From Epiperipatus broadwayi (lineage: Eukaryota; Onychophora; Udeonychophora; Euonychophora; Peripatidae): a stretch of 64,000 bases of DNA. This document shows positions 1 through 12,670 of this stretch, piece after piece (the stretch's first letter is position 1; each line of letters starts with the position of its first letter). The stretch is taken from the NCBI GenBank assembly GCA_028023455.1, contig JAQFVV010012394.1:31094885-31158884 (forward strand), given 5' to 3'. The notes under the pieces were generated by a model. It did not search any database. It had not been told where the DNA came from and was given only the letters and a program-made list of their open reading frames with translations. A program made the position numbers and the translations under genes.

Positions 1-200
1 ATGATAATCTGGACCAACTGATGAGTGATGGTTTCGCACGAAATACGTATATTGGTGATTGATTATTGATCTTTTCTACATGTGTGTGAATATGTGTATC
101 AGTGATATGAGATAGGGTGGATAGTTGAAAGGTGCTTGAAAGTCTGAGTTCATATCCCATATATTTGCAATTAGGCTCCAAGTATATGAAGAGTGTCTGT
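1..200 (+). mobile_element. Hammerhead-bearing SINE/retrozyme-like repeat, copy 1
   Basis: The ribozyme is followed by a body with the shared blocks TTTTCTACATGTGTG (about 73-87), a GTGTATCAGTGATATGAGAT-like segment and a Pol III B-box-like TGAGTTCATATCCC at 145-158. Related copies occur at about 1.70-1.87, 2.23-2.42, 18.29-18.46 and 18.89-19.01 kb. The copy probably begins left of the window, so its 5' limit is unknown. The B-box-like motif suggests a tRNA-related, SINE-like element; the A box is not clear. An animal retrozyme (a small non-autonomous hammerhead retroelement) is the alternative reading. Confidence 0.65.
6..60 (+). ncRNA. Hammerhead ribozyme, type I, apparently intact core
   Basis: The catalytic core reads CTGATGA at 18-24 and GAAA at 40-43. 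Stem II is GTG (25-27) paired with CAC (37-39), with the G-C pair expected next to the core. Stem III is minimal: A43-U50 and U44-A49 close the tetraloop ACGT (45-48). The predicted cleavage site follows A51 (NUH triplet AUA). Stem I pairs 13-17 (ACCAA) with 52-56 (TTGGT), then after a 3-nt bulge (10-12) pairs AATC (6-9) with GATT (57-60). The bulge could supply the loop-loop contact typical of natural hammerheads. Type I hammerheads with a very short stem III are known from PLEs and animal retrozymes. All core positions I can check are consensus; activity is inferred, and short-stem-III versions often work best as dimers. Confidence 0.8.
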
Positions 201-1292
201 ATTTCAAATATTATCTTTAAATAATAAGGTGAAATCCCTGTTATAAAGTTGAAATCATTTCTCTTTAAATAATACGTTAAATAATCTATATACTATAATC
301 TGAGGAATTATAACTTTTTATTTTCATGTAATACAAATTCGAACTTCTTATAATAAAAAAAATAATTCGTTACTTTTTAACCATTTTAAAATATTTTGAA
401 CTTGCTACGTTTTTGAAAGTCATATATATTTATTTTATCCTTAATTTGTCAATATGAACATTAGTAATGAATGCAGTTACTTGAGAACCGTTTATTTTAA
501 GCTTAAGTAAATAAAAAAAATGCCATGTGAGCTTTAGTTGACTCAATTACAATTGCTAATCCAATGTTTGAATGAAAACAGAGAAAGTCACATGATATTT
601 CGTTTAAAAAAAATTATTTTTAGACTGCAGATGTCGCTTCATGCTAGATATAATTTGTACACAACTGAAGTAAATATTGCAATTATTCTATGATTTTATA
701 ATAGTTTCGTTCAACAAAAATTTATCGATCCATATAAGTATTTATTATAGCTTCTCCTTCCAGCGCCTCAACACGCTTGTACTTTTTTTTAATACGTAAT
801 AATTCCCAAAATATTGTCTAAAAGCTAATGATAAACCATGGCGTGAAATCACCCTTATATATATTATATGTTTTTTTAAAGTGTATCGATAATCATAATC
901 AAATAGTTTATTGCTCAGCTTCTAGATAATTTATTTGGGTTAGCTATGAATTAATTAGTTTAAATGCTTGCTGACTATACCACAATATGTTAATTGAGAC
1001 AATTGGAATTAAAATGAAATTTATATATAAAAAAGTAATTTTGCAATCTAAATAGTGTTTTAAAATAAACTAATATCGACTAATAAGAAAGTTTTTGTCT
1101 TTAATGTAATGCAATCATCTGATCTTCCAAATAGATTAAATGTACAAAACAACTTGTGATAATCGTCATATTATATTATATTAGTTCTGCGTTTAGGCGA
1201 TGTTAGATTCAGTTAGCATTTGGATGGATTATCGCTTGAGTGCCTTGGTTTGGTGTAAAGTCAGCTATTTGCTGAATCATAATTTACTGACT
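201..1292. other. AT-rich non-coding stretch
   Basis: I see no long ORF, recognisable repeat or RNA gene here, only short A/T runs. Confidence 0.6.
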
Positions 1293-1461
<169 letters not shown>

Positions 1462-1699
1462 TACTCATTTATCCACTGAGTCATCCAGCCAGCTATCTAC
1501 TTACCTTCTATCCGTCTATCAATCTTTCTATCTATTTATGTCTCTGTTCACCTTTATATACATATAATGGTAATAATAATTGAATGATTTATTGCTTGAG
1601 CATAGGAAATGACTGAGCTTATCTACAATTAGTAGATTTTGAATTACAGAATCCATGATTCTATTACTGCTGATTCACTAGATGTCTAAAATAAAAACT

Positions 1700-1870
1700 G
1701 GATTAAATAGAGATTTGAATTTAGGATTTTTAGGTCTATATTCATCCTTCACTCTATCTCATCAACTAATACACATGACCACATATATGTTAAAAAGGTA
1801 AATGATCCCCAATATACATATTTCACACAGAAACAACATTCACCAGTAGGAACAAATTATAATCTCCCAC
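1700..1870 (-). mobile_element. Hammerhead-bearing repeat, copy 2, degenerate ribozyme
   Basis: On the minus strand this segment aligns with copy 1. The ribozyme region (about 1,810-1,860) has CTGGTGA in place of CTGATGA, keeps GAAA, and then reads ATATGTATATTGG where copy 1 has ATACGTATATTGG. The body keeps a GTGTATTAG-like block, GATGAGATAGAG, and a B-box-like CTAAATTCAAATC (about 1,711-1,724 on the plus strand). The A-to-G change in the core should inactivate the ribozyme. Confidence 0.6.
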
Positions 1871-2227
1871 AAATTTATACACTCAGCGCTCAGGTTATAT
1901 TAAGATAGCAATTTCTTAAACTTTAATGTACAGTTTTCAATCTTCTCACCTTTCCAACAATTCTATCATCCAATTCATTGAAAAACCAATGGTGGAATAC
2001 TCACAGCACTTGGATTTGATATTGTATTTATATCCATGTACACATTATGTCAATCTAACCCCTTATATTATTCAACCATTATGTATCCACTTATATTAAT
2101 AGAAGTGGGATGGCTTAGACTTAGACTGTAATGTATCTATTTCTAAGAATATTGAAGCCTGTTCGTTAAAGTTTAAGGAATACCTATTTAATGTAAGTAA
2201 GCACTGATTATATATGTGTGTAGAACA

Positions 2228-2420
2228 TTATGATCTGACCCAACTGCAGACCACTAGTTCTGCATAAAATATATATATATATATTGGAGGTCATTTATCT
2301 TTTCTACATTTGTGTGGTCATGTGTAGCAGTTGCTTGAGATGGATTGGAGAATGAATAGGAACTGAAAATCCTAAGTTCAAATTCCTCTATATACTATAA
2401 TAAACATTCAGTTTAATTAA
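2228..2420 (+). mobile_element. Hammerhead-bearing repeat, copy 3, ribozyme eroded
   Basis: The stem I halves CCCAA and ATTGG and the start of the core (CTG) survive, but the GATGA part, stem II and GAAA are lost; a TA run occupies the stem III position. The body is clear: CTTTTCTACATTTGTGTG, then GTGTAGCAGTTGCTTGAGA, and a B-box-like AAGTTCAAATTCC at 2,374-2,386. Confidence 0.6.
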
Positions 2421-3259
2421 AGACTGGATTAAGTTTTTTAATTTATTCAAACAAGCAACACATTTATTATGAGTTTGACAAATGTGTTGTAATACTTATA
2501 TAAACAAAAATCCATATTTTTCAATAGTAAACATCTGGAATTAATAACAATAAATAGACATCGACTTTATAGCTTTATCTCTTCACACAAAAAATAAACT
2601 ATTACAAAAAAGATTTATTTTATTCTGAAGATATTTTTATAACTTTGATAAAGATAATAAGTCATATATCTTTATTGAAATGATACATATCAGCTACAAA
2701 CGCAAACACTGAATGACTTTTTCTAATGCGGAATTTTGTTTGTATCTCTGAAGGGGAAAAATTATCTAGTAAAGACAAATCCTTTCTTAAAGTTAATAGC
2801 TAGATAAGTTAATCTGTCTAATCTTGTTAATTACCAACTGAATTGTCTGTTGTTCGATATTGTTGCACATAAACTATATATGATTTTTATTTCTATTTAT
2901 ATGATTAGGAAATAATCATATATTTTTTAAAAAAAGTTTTTTATAAGTTTTAAATTTCAATTATTAAGGTATGTAATGGACAATAAAAAATAGAAAATAA
3001 TATAAACAAAGCATAGTATCACCTTGTTCTAATTTAATATAATGCAAATATAAAACTTTATTATTTCACACTTTGAAAAATAGATGGTAGTTTTGACTGT
3101 CCTATAACCTTCTTCAGAACCTTTTTCATTATTTAAAAAGAACAAAAATATTTTAAGTATTCATGTGCCTAGTAGCATGTTATTATTGCTTCCTTCTATT
3201 AGTAGTAATATAGTCAATGCAGAAAAGATAGAGAAGAAAAGAACAATATTTAATATGCT
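2421..3259. other. AT-rich non-coding stretch
   Basis: No coding or repeat signal recognised. Confidence 0.5.
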
Positions 3260-3544
3260 ATAAATACAATTTATCCAAACCACTTCAAACACTTTTTAGC
3301 AAAACTCTTTATTTGTACATATATATACATCTACATTTCAACTGACCTGCAGTCTTTTTCAGAGCAAGTTTATTTTGATCTTCTAAATAAAAAAATGATT
3401 TGTTTTTATTTAGAAGATCAAAATAAACTTGCTCTGAAGAAGAATGCAGGTCAGTTGAAAAGTATGTACGTATATATATATACACACACAAATAAAGAGT
3501 TTTGTTAAAAAGTGTTTGAAGTGGTTTGGATAAATTGTATTTAT
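3260..3544. repeat. 285-bp palindrome made of PLE-like termini
   Basis: The left arm begins ATAAATACAATTTATCC and the right arm ends with its complement at 3,544. The arms match well over about 130 bp and meet near 3,395 in a short AT-rich centre. Reading outward, each arm runs GCTCTGAAGAAG, GCAGGTCAGTTGAAA, a TA/CA dinucleotide run, then AATAAAGAGTTTTG. That order resembles the tail following the endonuclease domain of PLEs. The minus-strand frame of about 127 codons crossing it is not recognisable as a protein. Confidence 0.75.
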
Positions 3545-3734
3545 AAAATATTACAGCAAAAATAAAGAAAAGTGTGATTTTGGTAATATTTAATATGAAT
3601 AAATAGATGATGATACACAATTTTTCTGTTGATATAGAAATCAGCAGAAAAAAACAAAGAATCAATGCACACAACATCAAGTAATTAACCAAATAGTATT
3701 TATTTAATGTTTCACTCTTGTTTATATATAAGAG

Positions 3735-3810
3735 GAGTTAGAGACCTGATATGGATTGAATTTAGAGAGACCTTCATTCTACAGTAGATTTATAATAGTT
3801 GAAAATAATA
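3735..3810 (+). mobile_element. RTE LINE 3' end scrap
   Basis: The run ending in AGAGAGACCTTCATTCTACA matches, with changes, the 3' end of the minus-strand RTE at 46.9 kb (its 3' region carries GGACCTTCATCCTGCAG followed by TGATAATGGTTGATGAT). It is very short and decayed. Confidence 0.5.
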
Positions 3811-5242
3811 ATATAGAAACATTTTGAGAAATAACAAAATGACTATGATTACAATTAAAATTATATATGAATAAAAATAAGTATTTCTCTTAGATTAAAA
3901 TAAAACAAACACAAGAAAGATATTTGGAATAGAATTTAAATTTCCTTTACTACTTTATTTTCATATTCATAAAATCTTTAAATATTATGTTAAATCTGAT
4001 CCTATTTTCAAGTTTATAATTTTGTCTTCAGATTGTCTCCAATATCAGGGCTTAAAGCATGTGAATTCTAAAGCTTCTCTCATTTATGAGAGTTCTACTT
4101 CCAGATAAATACTTTTTTTTTTTTTGCAAGGTTTCTGCTTTGGAATTTTTTATTTGATATGATATTAGCCAACAAACATTCAAAATACTTAATGGAGACA
4201 AATAATGTTGTATTTGTAATTTCTGATTTTGTCAATTAGTTAATTTCTACAGTCAACATCCATTTAGTTTATTCTATTCCAGATTTTTAATTTTTTAAAG
4301 CATTTTTTATGTAAACTTTTCCAATGTTGCATAACCAACAAATTATCACATGACCATCACTACATCACATGATCATAATTCACACTTTTAACTAATTATT
4401 TTATTCTTACTATGGTTAGGTTTAGATTGAAGAATTTAACAAGTTTTTCAATTGGGGTTGGTATCTTGACAGAGCAACAAAAAGTACATAAATTGCTGTT
4501 AAAGGAAATATATGTTGGTCCAAAAGATACAGGTGCATTGCTCAAAAATACAAGAGTCCTCAGTGATGAAAACCATAAGATGGAAATGAATTTGGAGATA
4601 TTTAGATAGGATAGCACCGAACAAGGATTTGTTAAGTATTCTCATTTGGCATCTGTTAGTTGCTATAACTTTCACTAGATAATACAAAAAATAGTGAAAA
4701 TAGAAACATTTGCTAACAGTGTTGCAAACTCATAGATATATTACTGTGGAAACAATAGTCATTCTATTGCAACAAATGAACACTACAAATCATTGTCATT
4801 ATTGATCTGTGATGATGAATGCTGAATCCAAACAAGATAATATAAGATCTGGATTAGTCCATTAATTGAAAGTAAGTTGGGATGTAACTTGTATATTGAT
4901 AATTAAACCTCACTCAGTTTTGAATATTTTATAAGTACGCAAACAGAATGCATTACCTATTTGTAACTTTCCATTTTGGGTCACAGAGCTTATTTGTTTA
5001 CCATTTCTATTCCTAGATGTTTATTTTAAAAAATATAAAAACAAGATTCTTAACAATTATTATTTTGGCTTTTTTATTTATTTTAAGGAAAATTTGCTGA
5101 TTATTAGAAATGTCACAATAACAACATTCTAATTCTTTTTGAAGAAAATTGACCATAACTAACTCAAGGTTAAAAATATTGTATTCAATTATTTTATTTG
5201 ACTTACCTTCAGTATGAATAAATGTTACAGCAAAATTAACTT
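3811..5242. other. AT-rich stretch with one unrecognised short ORF
   Basis: An open frame on the plus strand (4,412-4,609, 65 codons) has fairly ordinary composition (a QKVHKLLLKE-type segment), but I recognise no domain and see no flanking gene signals. It could be a transposon relic or chance. Nothing else is seen. Confidence 0.3.
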
Positions 5243-5345
5243 ATTTTTTCATATGTCATAGCATCGGAGGGGAGGCGAACCCGCAACGTTGAAAGCAACT
5301 GGTTGCTTTCAACGTTGCTGAGCTGACCTCTCAGCATAATTGCCA
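5243..5345 (-). mobile_element. tRNA-like SINE with internal perfect hairpin
   Basis: On the minus strand the element reads GAGGTCAGCTCAGCAACG (A-box-like region), a perfect hairpin with GTTGAAAGCAAC/GTTGCTTTCAAC arms, then GCGGGTTCGCCTCCC, a near-consensus Pol III B box. It ends in GATGCTATGACATATG plus an A-rich tail. A second copy lies at 21.81-21.88 kb. The two copies share the B box and 3' end but not the hairpin. Confidence 0.65.
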
Positions 5346-8300
5346 TTTTAACAATTTAAATGTGCTTGATGATACACTCCTAGGCCGGAATTAATCGTTA
5401 GAAGTTCATTTTATTTTTTGTTATAATTTTTATTGAGGAGGGGGGTTACTTTCATTTTTTAACTTCGCATTCATTTAGAGAAATTGTAATTCGAAAGTAT
5501 AATTTGTCTAAAAAAAAATATTAACTTTTGAAATTAAAAAAAAAAGTAATAAATAATAAAAACAAAAGATTTTATTTAAGTACACAGAGTTTAAAAATTA
5601 AATTTAAAAATAAAAAATATTCTGCAAAAAATACTACACACTTATTAAATATTTTTAATTACAAATAATAAATTTTTTGATAATAAGTGTTTCCGGTTGA
5701 CCTTCAGTAAATTTTCATTTGGCAATTTTTGCATATATTTATACAATTTTTTTTCTCTCTCTTGTTTTTTTTTTTTAATTACAAAAAAACTGCTGACATC
5801 TATGTTCTTAAGTTAGAATTAAAATATTATTCCATGAATCGATAATTATTCAGAGCCTTTTTAAAACTAATGTTTGTACAATAATTGATTAAAAATGAAT
5901 TCTTACTAGTGAGATAAATTAAGATTATTGAAAGTACGAATGCGAACTTTATGTGAAAATATACTAAGAGGTTAAATATTTCTAAAGATACTTACATATT
6001 AAATGGTTTTAAAAGTTATGAAATTATTTAATTAATATTAAAAAATACAAATATTTTGGGCCTCAGCCTCCCATCAATTTTCTTTCATCACCACTGAAAA
6101 GTTTAATCTTTAAATTACTTATCATTAAAATAAGAAAAAATACATTTGAAATAAAAAATATTCCTTCATATCAAATTAAAATATATTTTGTTTTAACAAA
6201 TATGACATAAAAATCTTCCCTTATATTATGCAAGAGATGGCTACATTCAAAGTTTTTCAAATTTCCTAATTAAACCTAACATGTTGTAACAAATATTCAA
6301 GATTATAGCATATTCAAAATACATAAAATATTACACTTTCTATGACTGATAATTAACTCTTTATTTCCTGGACTTTTATAAGTTATTATACTAATATAAA
6401 TAATATTTAAAATATAAAAAAAATATAAAGTTAATAAATTGCATAAAATAATAAATGATCAATAATAATAATGCTTAACAGACAAAGGATAACAAGCCCA
6501 CATCTGAGATAATATTAATTCATCATATATAATAATTTTCATGCTTGTTTGACCTGAAATAGCAGAAGGACTACAAGTGGTATTTCACACTGCTCCTAAA
6601 ATTATATTTGTTTTTTATAATTATTATTTTAAGTTTGATTTTTATTATAATCATTATTTATAATAAGCATTATAATATTGTTTAGAAAATTTAAAAAAAT
6701 ATAAACATAAAATAACAAAAATGGAGAAATAAAATTACGTTTATTTAAATAGCTTCTAATTGGAATTAGCTTTCTTACAATCAGTTATTATAAGAAAATA
6801 AATTTGCTTTTTATTATTGTAAGCATTGTTTACTTATAAGTCTTGTATTTGTTTAAAAAAATATAAAAAAAAAAATAGTCATAATTTTCACAATGTGAAG
6901 AACAATTACTTATATTTAGATTACAAACAATATATTATTGCTAACTTTAAAAAAGTGGTGCAAAATTTATACTATATGAGCTAAGTTTAAACTAATTTGA
7001 TTTTTGCAAAATATAGACATGCCTAAAAAGGTCCTGAGGATGACACCTATTCAATTAAAAAATTCTGTGAAATTAAGATATATGAAAAATTTATAGGAAT
7101 ATCACTTACCTATTGTAGTCTTTATGGAATGACAATCTTTTGTAGCTATTTGAATTATACATGTAACATGTTGTTTTAAAAATTAAACCATTATATTATA
7201 TTGTATTCCCAAATTTTTTACTTTATTTGGCACAAATACAAATTTTCAAATGAAAAACAGAAAAAAATCATAAAGTGAATTACAATAGAGAGAACAATAG
7301 TATTTTGTTATTTTGCTATCATCAATAAAAAATTGTTTCCAATGGAAGTCTTATTTAAATTTTCTTTTTAAAACTGCAATGAAGACATCATAAAGCAACA
7401 AAATCCTTTATTGAAATATAAAATTGCATTTATAAATATTAAAATATCACAAAAATATTGCACATGTGATCATAATAGACAAGTTTCATTTTTAGCCAAT
7501 TCTTAATTTTATTATTTTTTTTGACTTGTCTCAAATCAAATATGTTGAAATAAATGTCAGTTTATTCACCAATATCTTTGTTTTAAAATAAATATTTTTA
7601 AACTATTTCACAAAAATAGTCATAAATATGTAAATAAACTATAAAAAATATATTTTTTTTCTGATAAAATGAAAAGAAAAATGCTTATGATTATTCTTGT
7701 AATCATCCTTAAAGTCTAAGAACAAAGAATCTAACAGTCAGAGTATTTCCAGATCATTTTCAGATAATTCTCTATATGATACTGCCATCTTCAGATTTAT
7801 TTTAAAAAAATAAAGCAATACAATTTTCATTTTTACTTTTTGCAATTAAACATGCAAAACTGGAAAATGAACATTACAGAGAGTTGCAAAAAAATGAAAA
7901 AAAGCCAAAGTCACTGAAGAAAAGCCAAAGTGACAGTTGCATCACTAAAAGCACTAGAGGAATGCAGTTGATCATAACCTAATTAAATTTATTTATTTTA
8001 ATAATAAATATTTTAAAAGTTAATAAATACATTTTTAAAATATAAAATAATTTAAAACTTTAATAAATCTTGAGAAATAGTAAAGCTTTTATTTTTTTTT
8101 TTTTTAAAATGTTATTACATATAACATTTATATATATTTTATCTTTATTAATAAAAATAATATAGAAATAAAAAAAAATGCACAGGGAAACCCAAAAACA
8201 ATTCGAATTTTGTACCAGACTAAATCAGTTTGTCACTTTTTAGATAGTCCAAAAACACTTGCAAAGTGATGCATTTTGACACTTCTGCCAATTTCCCCCC

Positions 8301-9215
8301 AGTTCTAAGTCTACGCATAAAAACATTGAGACATTTTTTTCATTCAAGAGATTAAAAACACATTGCATTAAGTGAGATTGAGCAAATAAGCTGATAGATA
8401 AGCTGGGTCATGCTGTAGTTAATTAAAAAGTATTTCACGTGAGCTTGCTCTCTTTTCTTTGTCACACAACAGGATGTTTACATTTTACCACATCATGCAA
8501 ATGCTTCAAAACTTCAGATAAAATACCTGACCATTATGAACTAAATTAGAAAGAAAAATGCCATTTGCATAAAAAAACAGCATTGTTTTGATTTTGGACT
8601 TCACTTGTGACACTTTTTAGGGATGTGATAAATTTAAAATATTATTTAAATCATTCATAAGCTTGTGTTTTTATGAGATCAGCTTGCTTATAATCTCTTT
8701 CAAGTATTACAACTTTTTTTTCTTATTTTCTGTAAACAAAAACAGAATTTCACATTGTCAAACTTTTCAGTTATTATAAAAAAATGACAAAAATGCAAAA
8801 TGCACCTTACAAAAAATGTGTTACATTGCCCCATAATTCCACATGGTAATGTCATTTGGAAGATTGGTACAGAAAGGTTCCTGCAAGATGTATGTATCAG
8901 CAGAAGTATATACTACAAAAAGCATGCAAACCAGATAACAATTTTGGTTATTTTTGGCTTCCCACTTGTATATTTGAAATTTCACTTTGCTGTTGCTTAT
9001 TTCAATATTTTATTAGGTTGGAAGTCAAGAAGTTCAATTTGCATCTTTACTTCTTTATAAAGAGATTTTGATAACTTTTTTTTTCAAACTTTAAAATTCA
9101 TGTATTTTTTTCTAATATTTTAATTTTAAAAAATAATTAAGAAGTCAGGATAATTGAAGAAGCAGGAATTTCAAAGTATGGTAATCTTTACAATGATTGA
9201 GAACTGATTGTCTTC
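5346..9215. other. Long AT-rich non-coding stretch
   Basis: No recognisable gene. The part from about 8.18 to 8.98 kb is less AT-biased and holds two overlapping frames (8,800-9,071), but neither protein is recognisable. A near-repeat of AAAAGCCAAAGT occurs at about 7.90 and 7.92 kb. Confidence 0.5.
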
Positions 9216-9355
9216 TTGGGGATCTTGAACTTTGTATTTTTGGGGATCTTGAACTTTGTATTCTTGGGGATGTGAACTTTGTATTTTTGGAGATCTTGAA
9301 CTTTGTATTCTTGGGGATCTTGAACTTTGTATTCTTGGGGATCTTGAACTTTGTG
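9216..9355. repeat. 24-bp minisatellite, about six units
   Basis: Units of the type GGGGATCTTGAACTTTGTAT plus TCTT are arrayed in tandem. The variants are TTTT for TCTT, and one unit shortened to GGGGATGTGAACTTTG. A 24-bp period keeps frame, so both strands appear open across it; I regard those frames as by-products. Confidence 0.9.
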
Positions 9356-12300
9356 ATAACTTCATGATATTATTTCTTGAAAATATTACAATTAATGAAA
9401 CCTTGATTTTTTTTTTGAAAGGTTTATCATTATTTTTTCATAATAATTGTGTGGTAATTATTAGGAACCAAGAATATATATTTATTTTTTACAGAAGTGT
9501 TTGATTTTTAAATATAAAAGATAATATTTTGAGTACTGTTACTATAGAAATTATGCACACAGATAAATATGATCTGTGAATGTCTCATCAGTAAAACAGT
9601 CTATTGGAAAATATAACAATATCATAAAAATTACTAAAAAAATTTAAACTTTTAAAGTATAAGTTGATAGACTCACTAGATATTAAAAATTATTTATTGA
9701 GATTTTGAAAACAAAGAAGATGTTCATTTTGTAAATTGAATATGCTCATCTGCAATTGAATAATGAAAAAAACACTTTGTTTTGATTAAAATCTAATTTC
9801 TAAAATAATTCCACAAATCAAATGTGATTTTTCAAAATTTATTTAATTTCTAGACAAAAATACCTATGAAATGAAGTGAAATTTATTATATTCTAATATA
9901 AAATATTAAAATGAAAGTGAAAAACTTATAGTAAGTGAGAACAAAGAAAACTGTTAGATTACAGGAGGGGTTAAATAAGTTTTCAAATGAAATTAAAATT
10001 TATCTCACTTATGGATAAGCATAATATGAAAAGATCCTATTGAAAAATTAGTGCCAGGCCTGAGTGAATTATAATTTTGCACTTTCCCTGATTAGGTCTG
10101 CAATCTATGTACAAAATAAAAACTCAAATCTAAATCTGTTTTCTTTAAAAATAAATTATTAATAAGCTCAAAATGGACACAACAAGTAATTATTACTAAA
10201 ACAAGATTAACATTTAACAGAAGTGAATTAAAGCAAAAGGACCAGAAAAACTATTCCAGATAATATCAAGAATTAACAATGGAAGGTTATATATTTTTAA
10301 AAGTCATAATCTAATAGTAAAGCAAAATGGTACAGAGATTGATAAATTTTATTGGCCAGATTATGATTTGCTGAAAACTAACAGTATGAAATTTTAATTT
10401 AAGATGGGGTGGTGATGGTTCATAATTGATATTATTGAAGAATTAGCCCTATATGTTTAGTTCTGGAGTAGCATGAATTGTGGCACCAGCTTTGACATTT
10501 TTGGTCCTCAAATGTTTTATGTATTCTCATGCAATAAATCAAAATATATATATGGAAAAGAAAATTAAAATATAGGTTCATTATTACTAAAAATAAACCA
10601 TTAATTGGGACATTGACTGAATGCACAGCTATTATAAAATAACAATCTGTAACAATGTCACTGAGATCAAAATGAATTAGACAACATCCCATTCCACTTA
10701 AGATCCAGAATAAGTATAAGAGTTTACACAATATATGGGGAAATGCTAGTCATGTAATTAATTAATTCTTGTGGGATAAGATATATCTTCAGTTCTGCTT
10801 TCTTGTATATATTGTCAGATACAAAATCATCAGAAACTATTAATGTAAAAGTAAACAATGTTTCACTCATTTAGAAGATATTGAGAGAATTATTAGATCC
10901 TATATTTACAATTCTAGTTATTATATATGATTTTAATCTACTTATTTGTATGCAGATTAGTGTTGGCTTATCTGATTCTATTAAAGTTATTTTACAAACA
11001 TCAACACAAAGGATATTTTAAGATATTTATATTCTTTAGACATCTCTGTGATGTCTTGTATTGTAATGATTTATGCTCTTTTACTTTTTGTAAATGTATT
11101 TTTGTAATAAAACAAAGTCAGTGCATATTGTTGCTACAAATTCAAGTTGCAGATTTTTTAACAGAAACATATTTAAAAATAATTAAATGGTGTTATTGAG
11201 GGTATGAATAATTTCACAGCTTGTCATATATGTAACACTAAGAATATAAACCAATTTATGAAACAAACAATACATTACTAAGATAATTCACAAGTTGAAT
11301 TCCCAAAGAATCATTTAAATAAACTTGCAAACAGCGCCACCTTTTGTTATATTATTGCCAATCTTTTTTGTTTAATAAAAGATGATTAAATTCATCTGAC
11401 TACATTGATAATGATATACTAAAAGATGGGTATAGGGAATTTTAGGTATGAATTATCTTATAATGTATTCAAACACAGTTGTTACATAAATAGGTTTGAA
11501 GTCAATTATATTACCTAAAAATAATGCATATTACAAAACACACAAATATAAAAAAGAAAATTATATTTCAAGATAAGAATGTAAGAATGAGATGGTTCCT
11601 TTAACAAAGTATAATGTCTTTGCAAAAACGATATAAACATAAATGAAGCAAAGGGTTAAGTCTGATAAAATGAAAAATTAACAATTTATACAAGGACAGG
11701 ATAAAATAACAATGACCAATTATTTATAACAAAGATTGGTCAGATAACTACAGAAGTGTTGGAAGTTTTATCAGAAGCATCATGATACTATAAAGAGCAA
11801 CATTCTAGTCTCTGAATTTGGTTTTGTGTATTTTATTTCCGGAAAGAATTGCAAGTTCCAAGTTGTCAGGTTAAAGCAAAAGCGATGTTTCAGGAAATTA
11901 GAGTCAAAAAAATAAAAAGAATTATTCTAATGTTTAGAAATAAACTGCTGCTTACATTTCCATTAACACAATTAAAAAAAAGGGGGATTTGGGAATGAAT
12001 AATTGAAATGATTGGATTGGGATATGCATGTAAAGAGAAATGCAATGTCCCCATGACTCCTCTACCTAATGTCATGAATAGCAAATGGCATCGAAGTTTG
12101 CAGTCGGCCTTCTGTAGAAGAGAAATAATGTACAGTTAAAACCTTGCAATTTAGTTTATGTTCGAAGTCTAAATACTTTGAGTCCATATATCAAAACTGG
12201 AAACCAGAAATGATGTCTTTATTATTAAATTTTAGAGTTTGACTAAAATGCCTTTTCATGCTTAATTCTATTTTGCTTAAAAGATCAGTTATTTTCATGC

Positions 12301-12534
12301 AATATCAGAACCATCTACTGTAAGATTGAATAACCCATGGAAACCATAGGATATTATAGTATATAATCTCTCATCATCAAATTCACTAGTTTCTGGCTTT
12401 TTGTCAGTGAAGATAAAGATTCAAAGATGTAAGTAACACATTTTTGTATCTAATAACATTTTTCATTCTGTTTAATATTATTCAAGCAAATAATCTGATG
12501 TTTCCTAATTTAAAGTCCTATATACCTATTTAGA
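9356..12534. other. AT-rich non-coding stretch
   Basis: Several short open frames occur (for example 10,432-10,731 minus and 10,927-11,199 plus), but they are rich in Phe, Ile, Leu and Tyr as expected for translated AT-rich DNA. No domain is recognised. Confidence 0.5.
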
Positions 12535-12670
12535 GTGAGATAGATGGATGAAATAAGACAGTGTGCAGGGGTGATGTAGAGAAGAGTAGCTAAAGATCGG
12601 AGAAGATGGAGTGAACTTGGACAGACCTTCATCCTGCAGTGAATTGATAATGGTTGATGATGATGACCTA
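12535..12670 (+). mobile_element. RTE LINE 3' end fragment
   Basis: It matches the 3' end of the RTE element at 46.9-47.05 kb read on the minus strand: GATGGATGAAATAAGA, GTGTGCAGGGGTGATGTAGA, GAGTAGCTAAAGAT, GACCTTCATCCTGCAGTG and finally TGATAATGGTTGATGATGAT. Only the last ~40 codons and the 3' tail are left, as expected of a 5'-truncated insertion. Confidence 0.75.

Noticed and set aside
3309-3692. 127-codon minus-strand frame
   Set aside because: It crosses the palindrome of PLE termini and is Phe/Ile/Leu-rich, as expected by chance.
9171-9504. Frames on both strands through the 24-bp repeat
   Set aside because: A 24-bp period keeps frame on either strand; no start, domain or flanking coding context.
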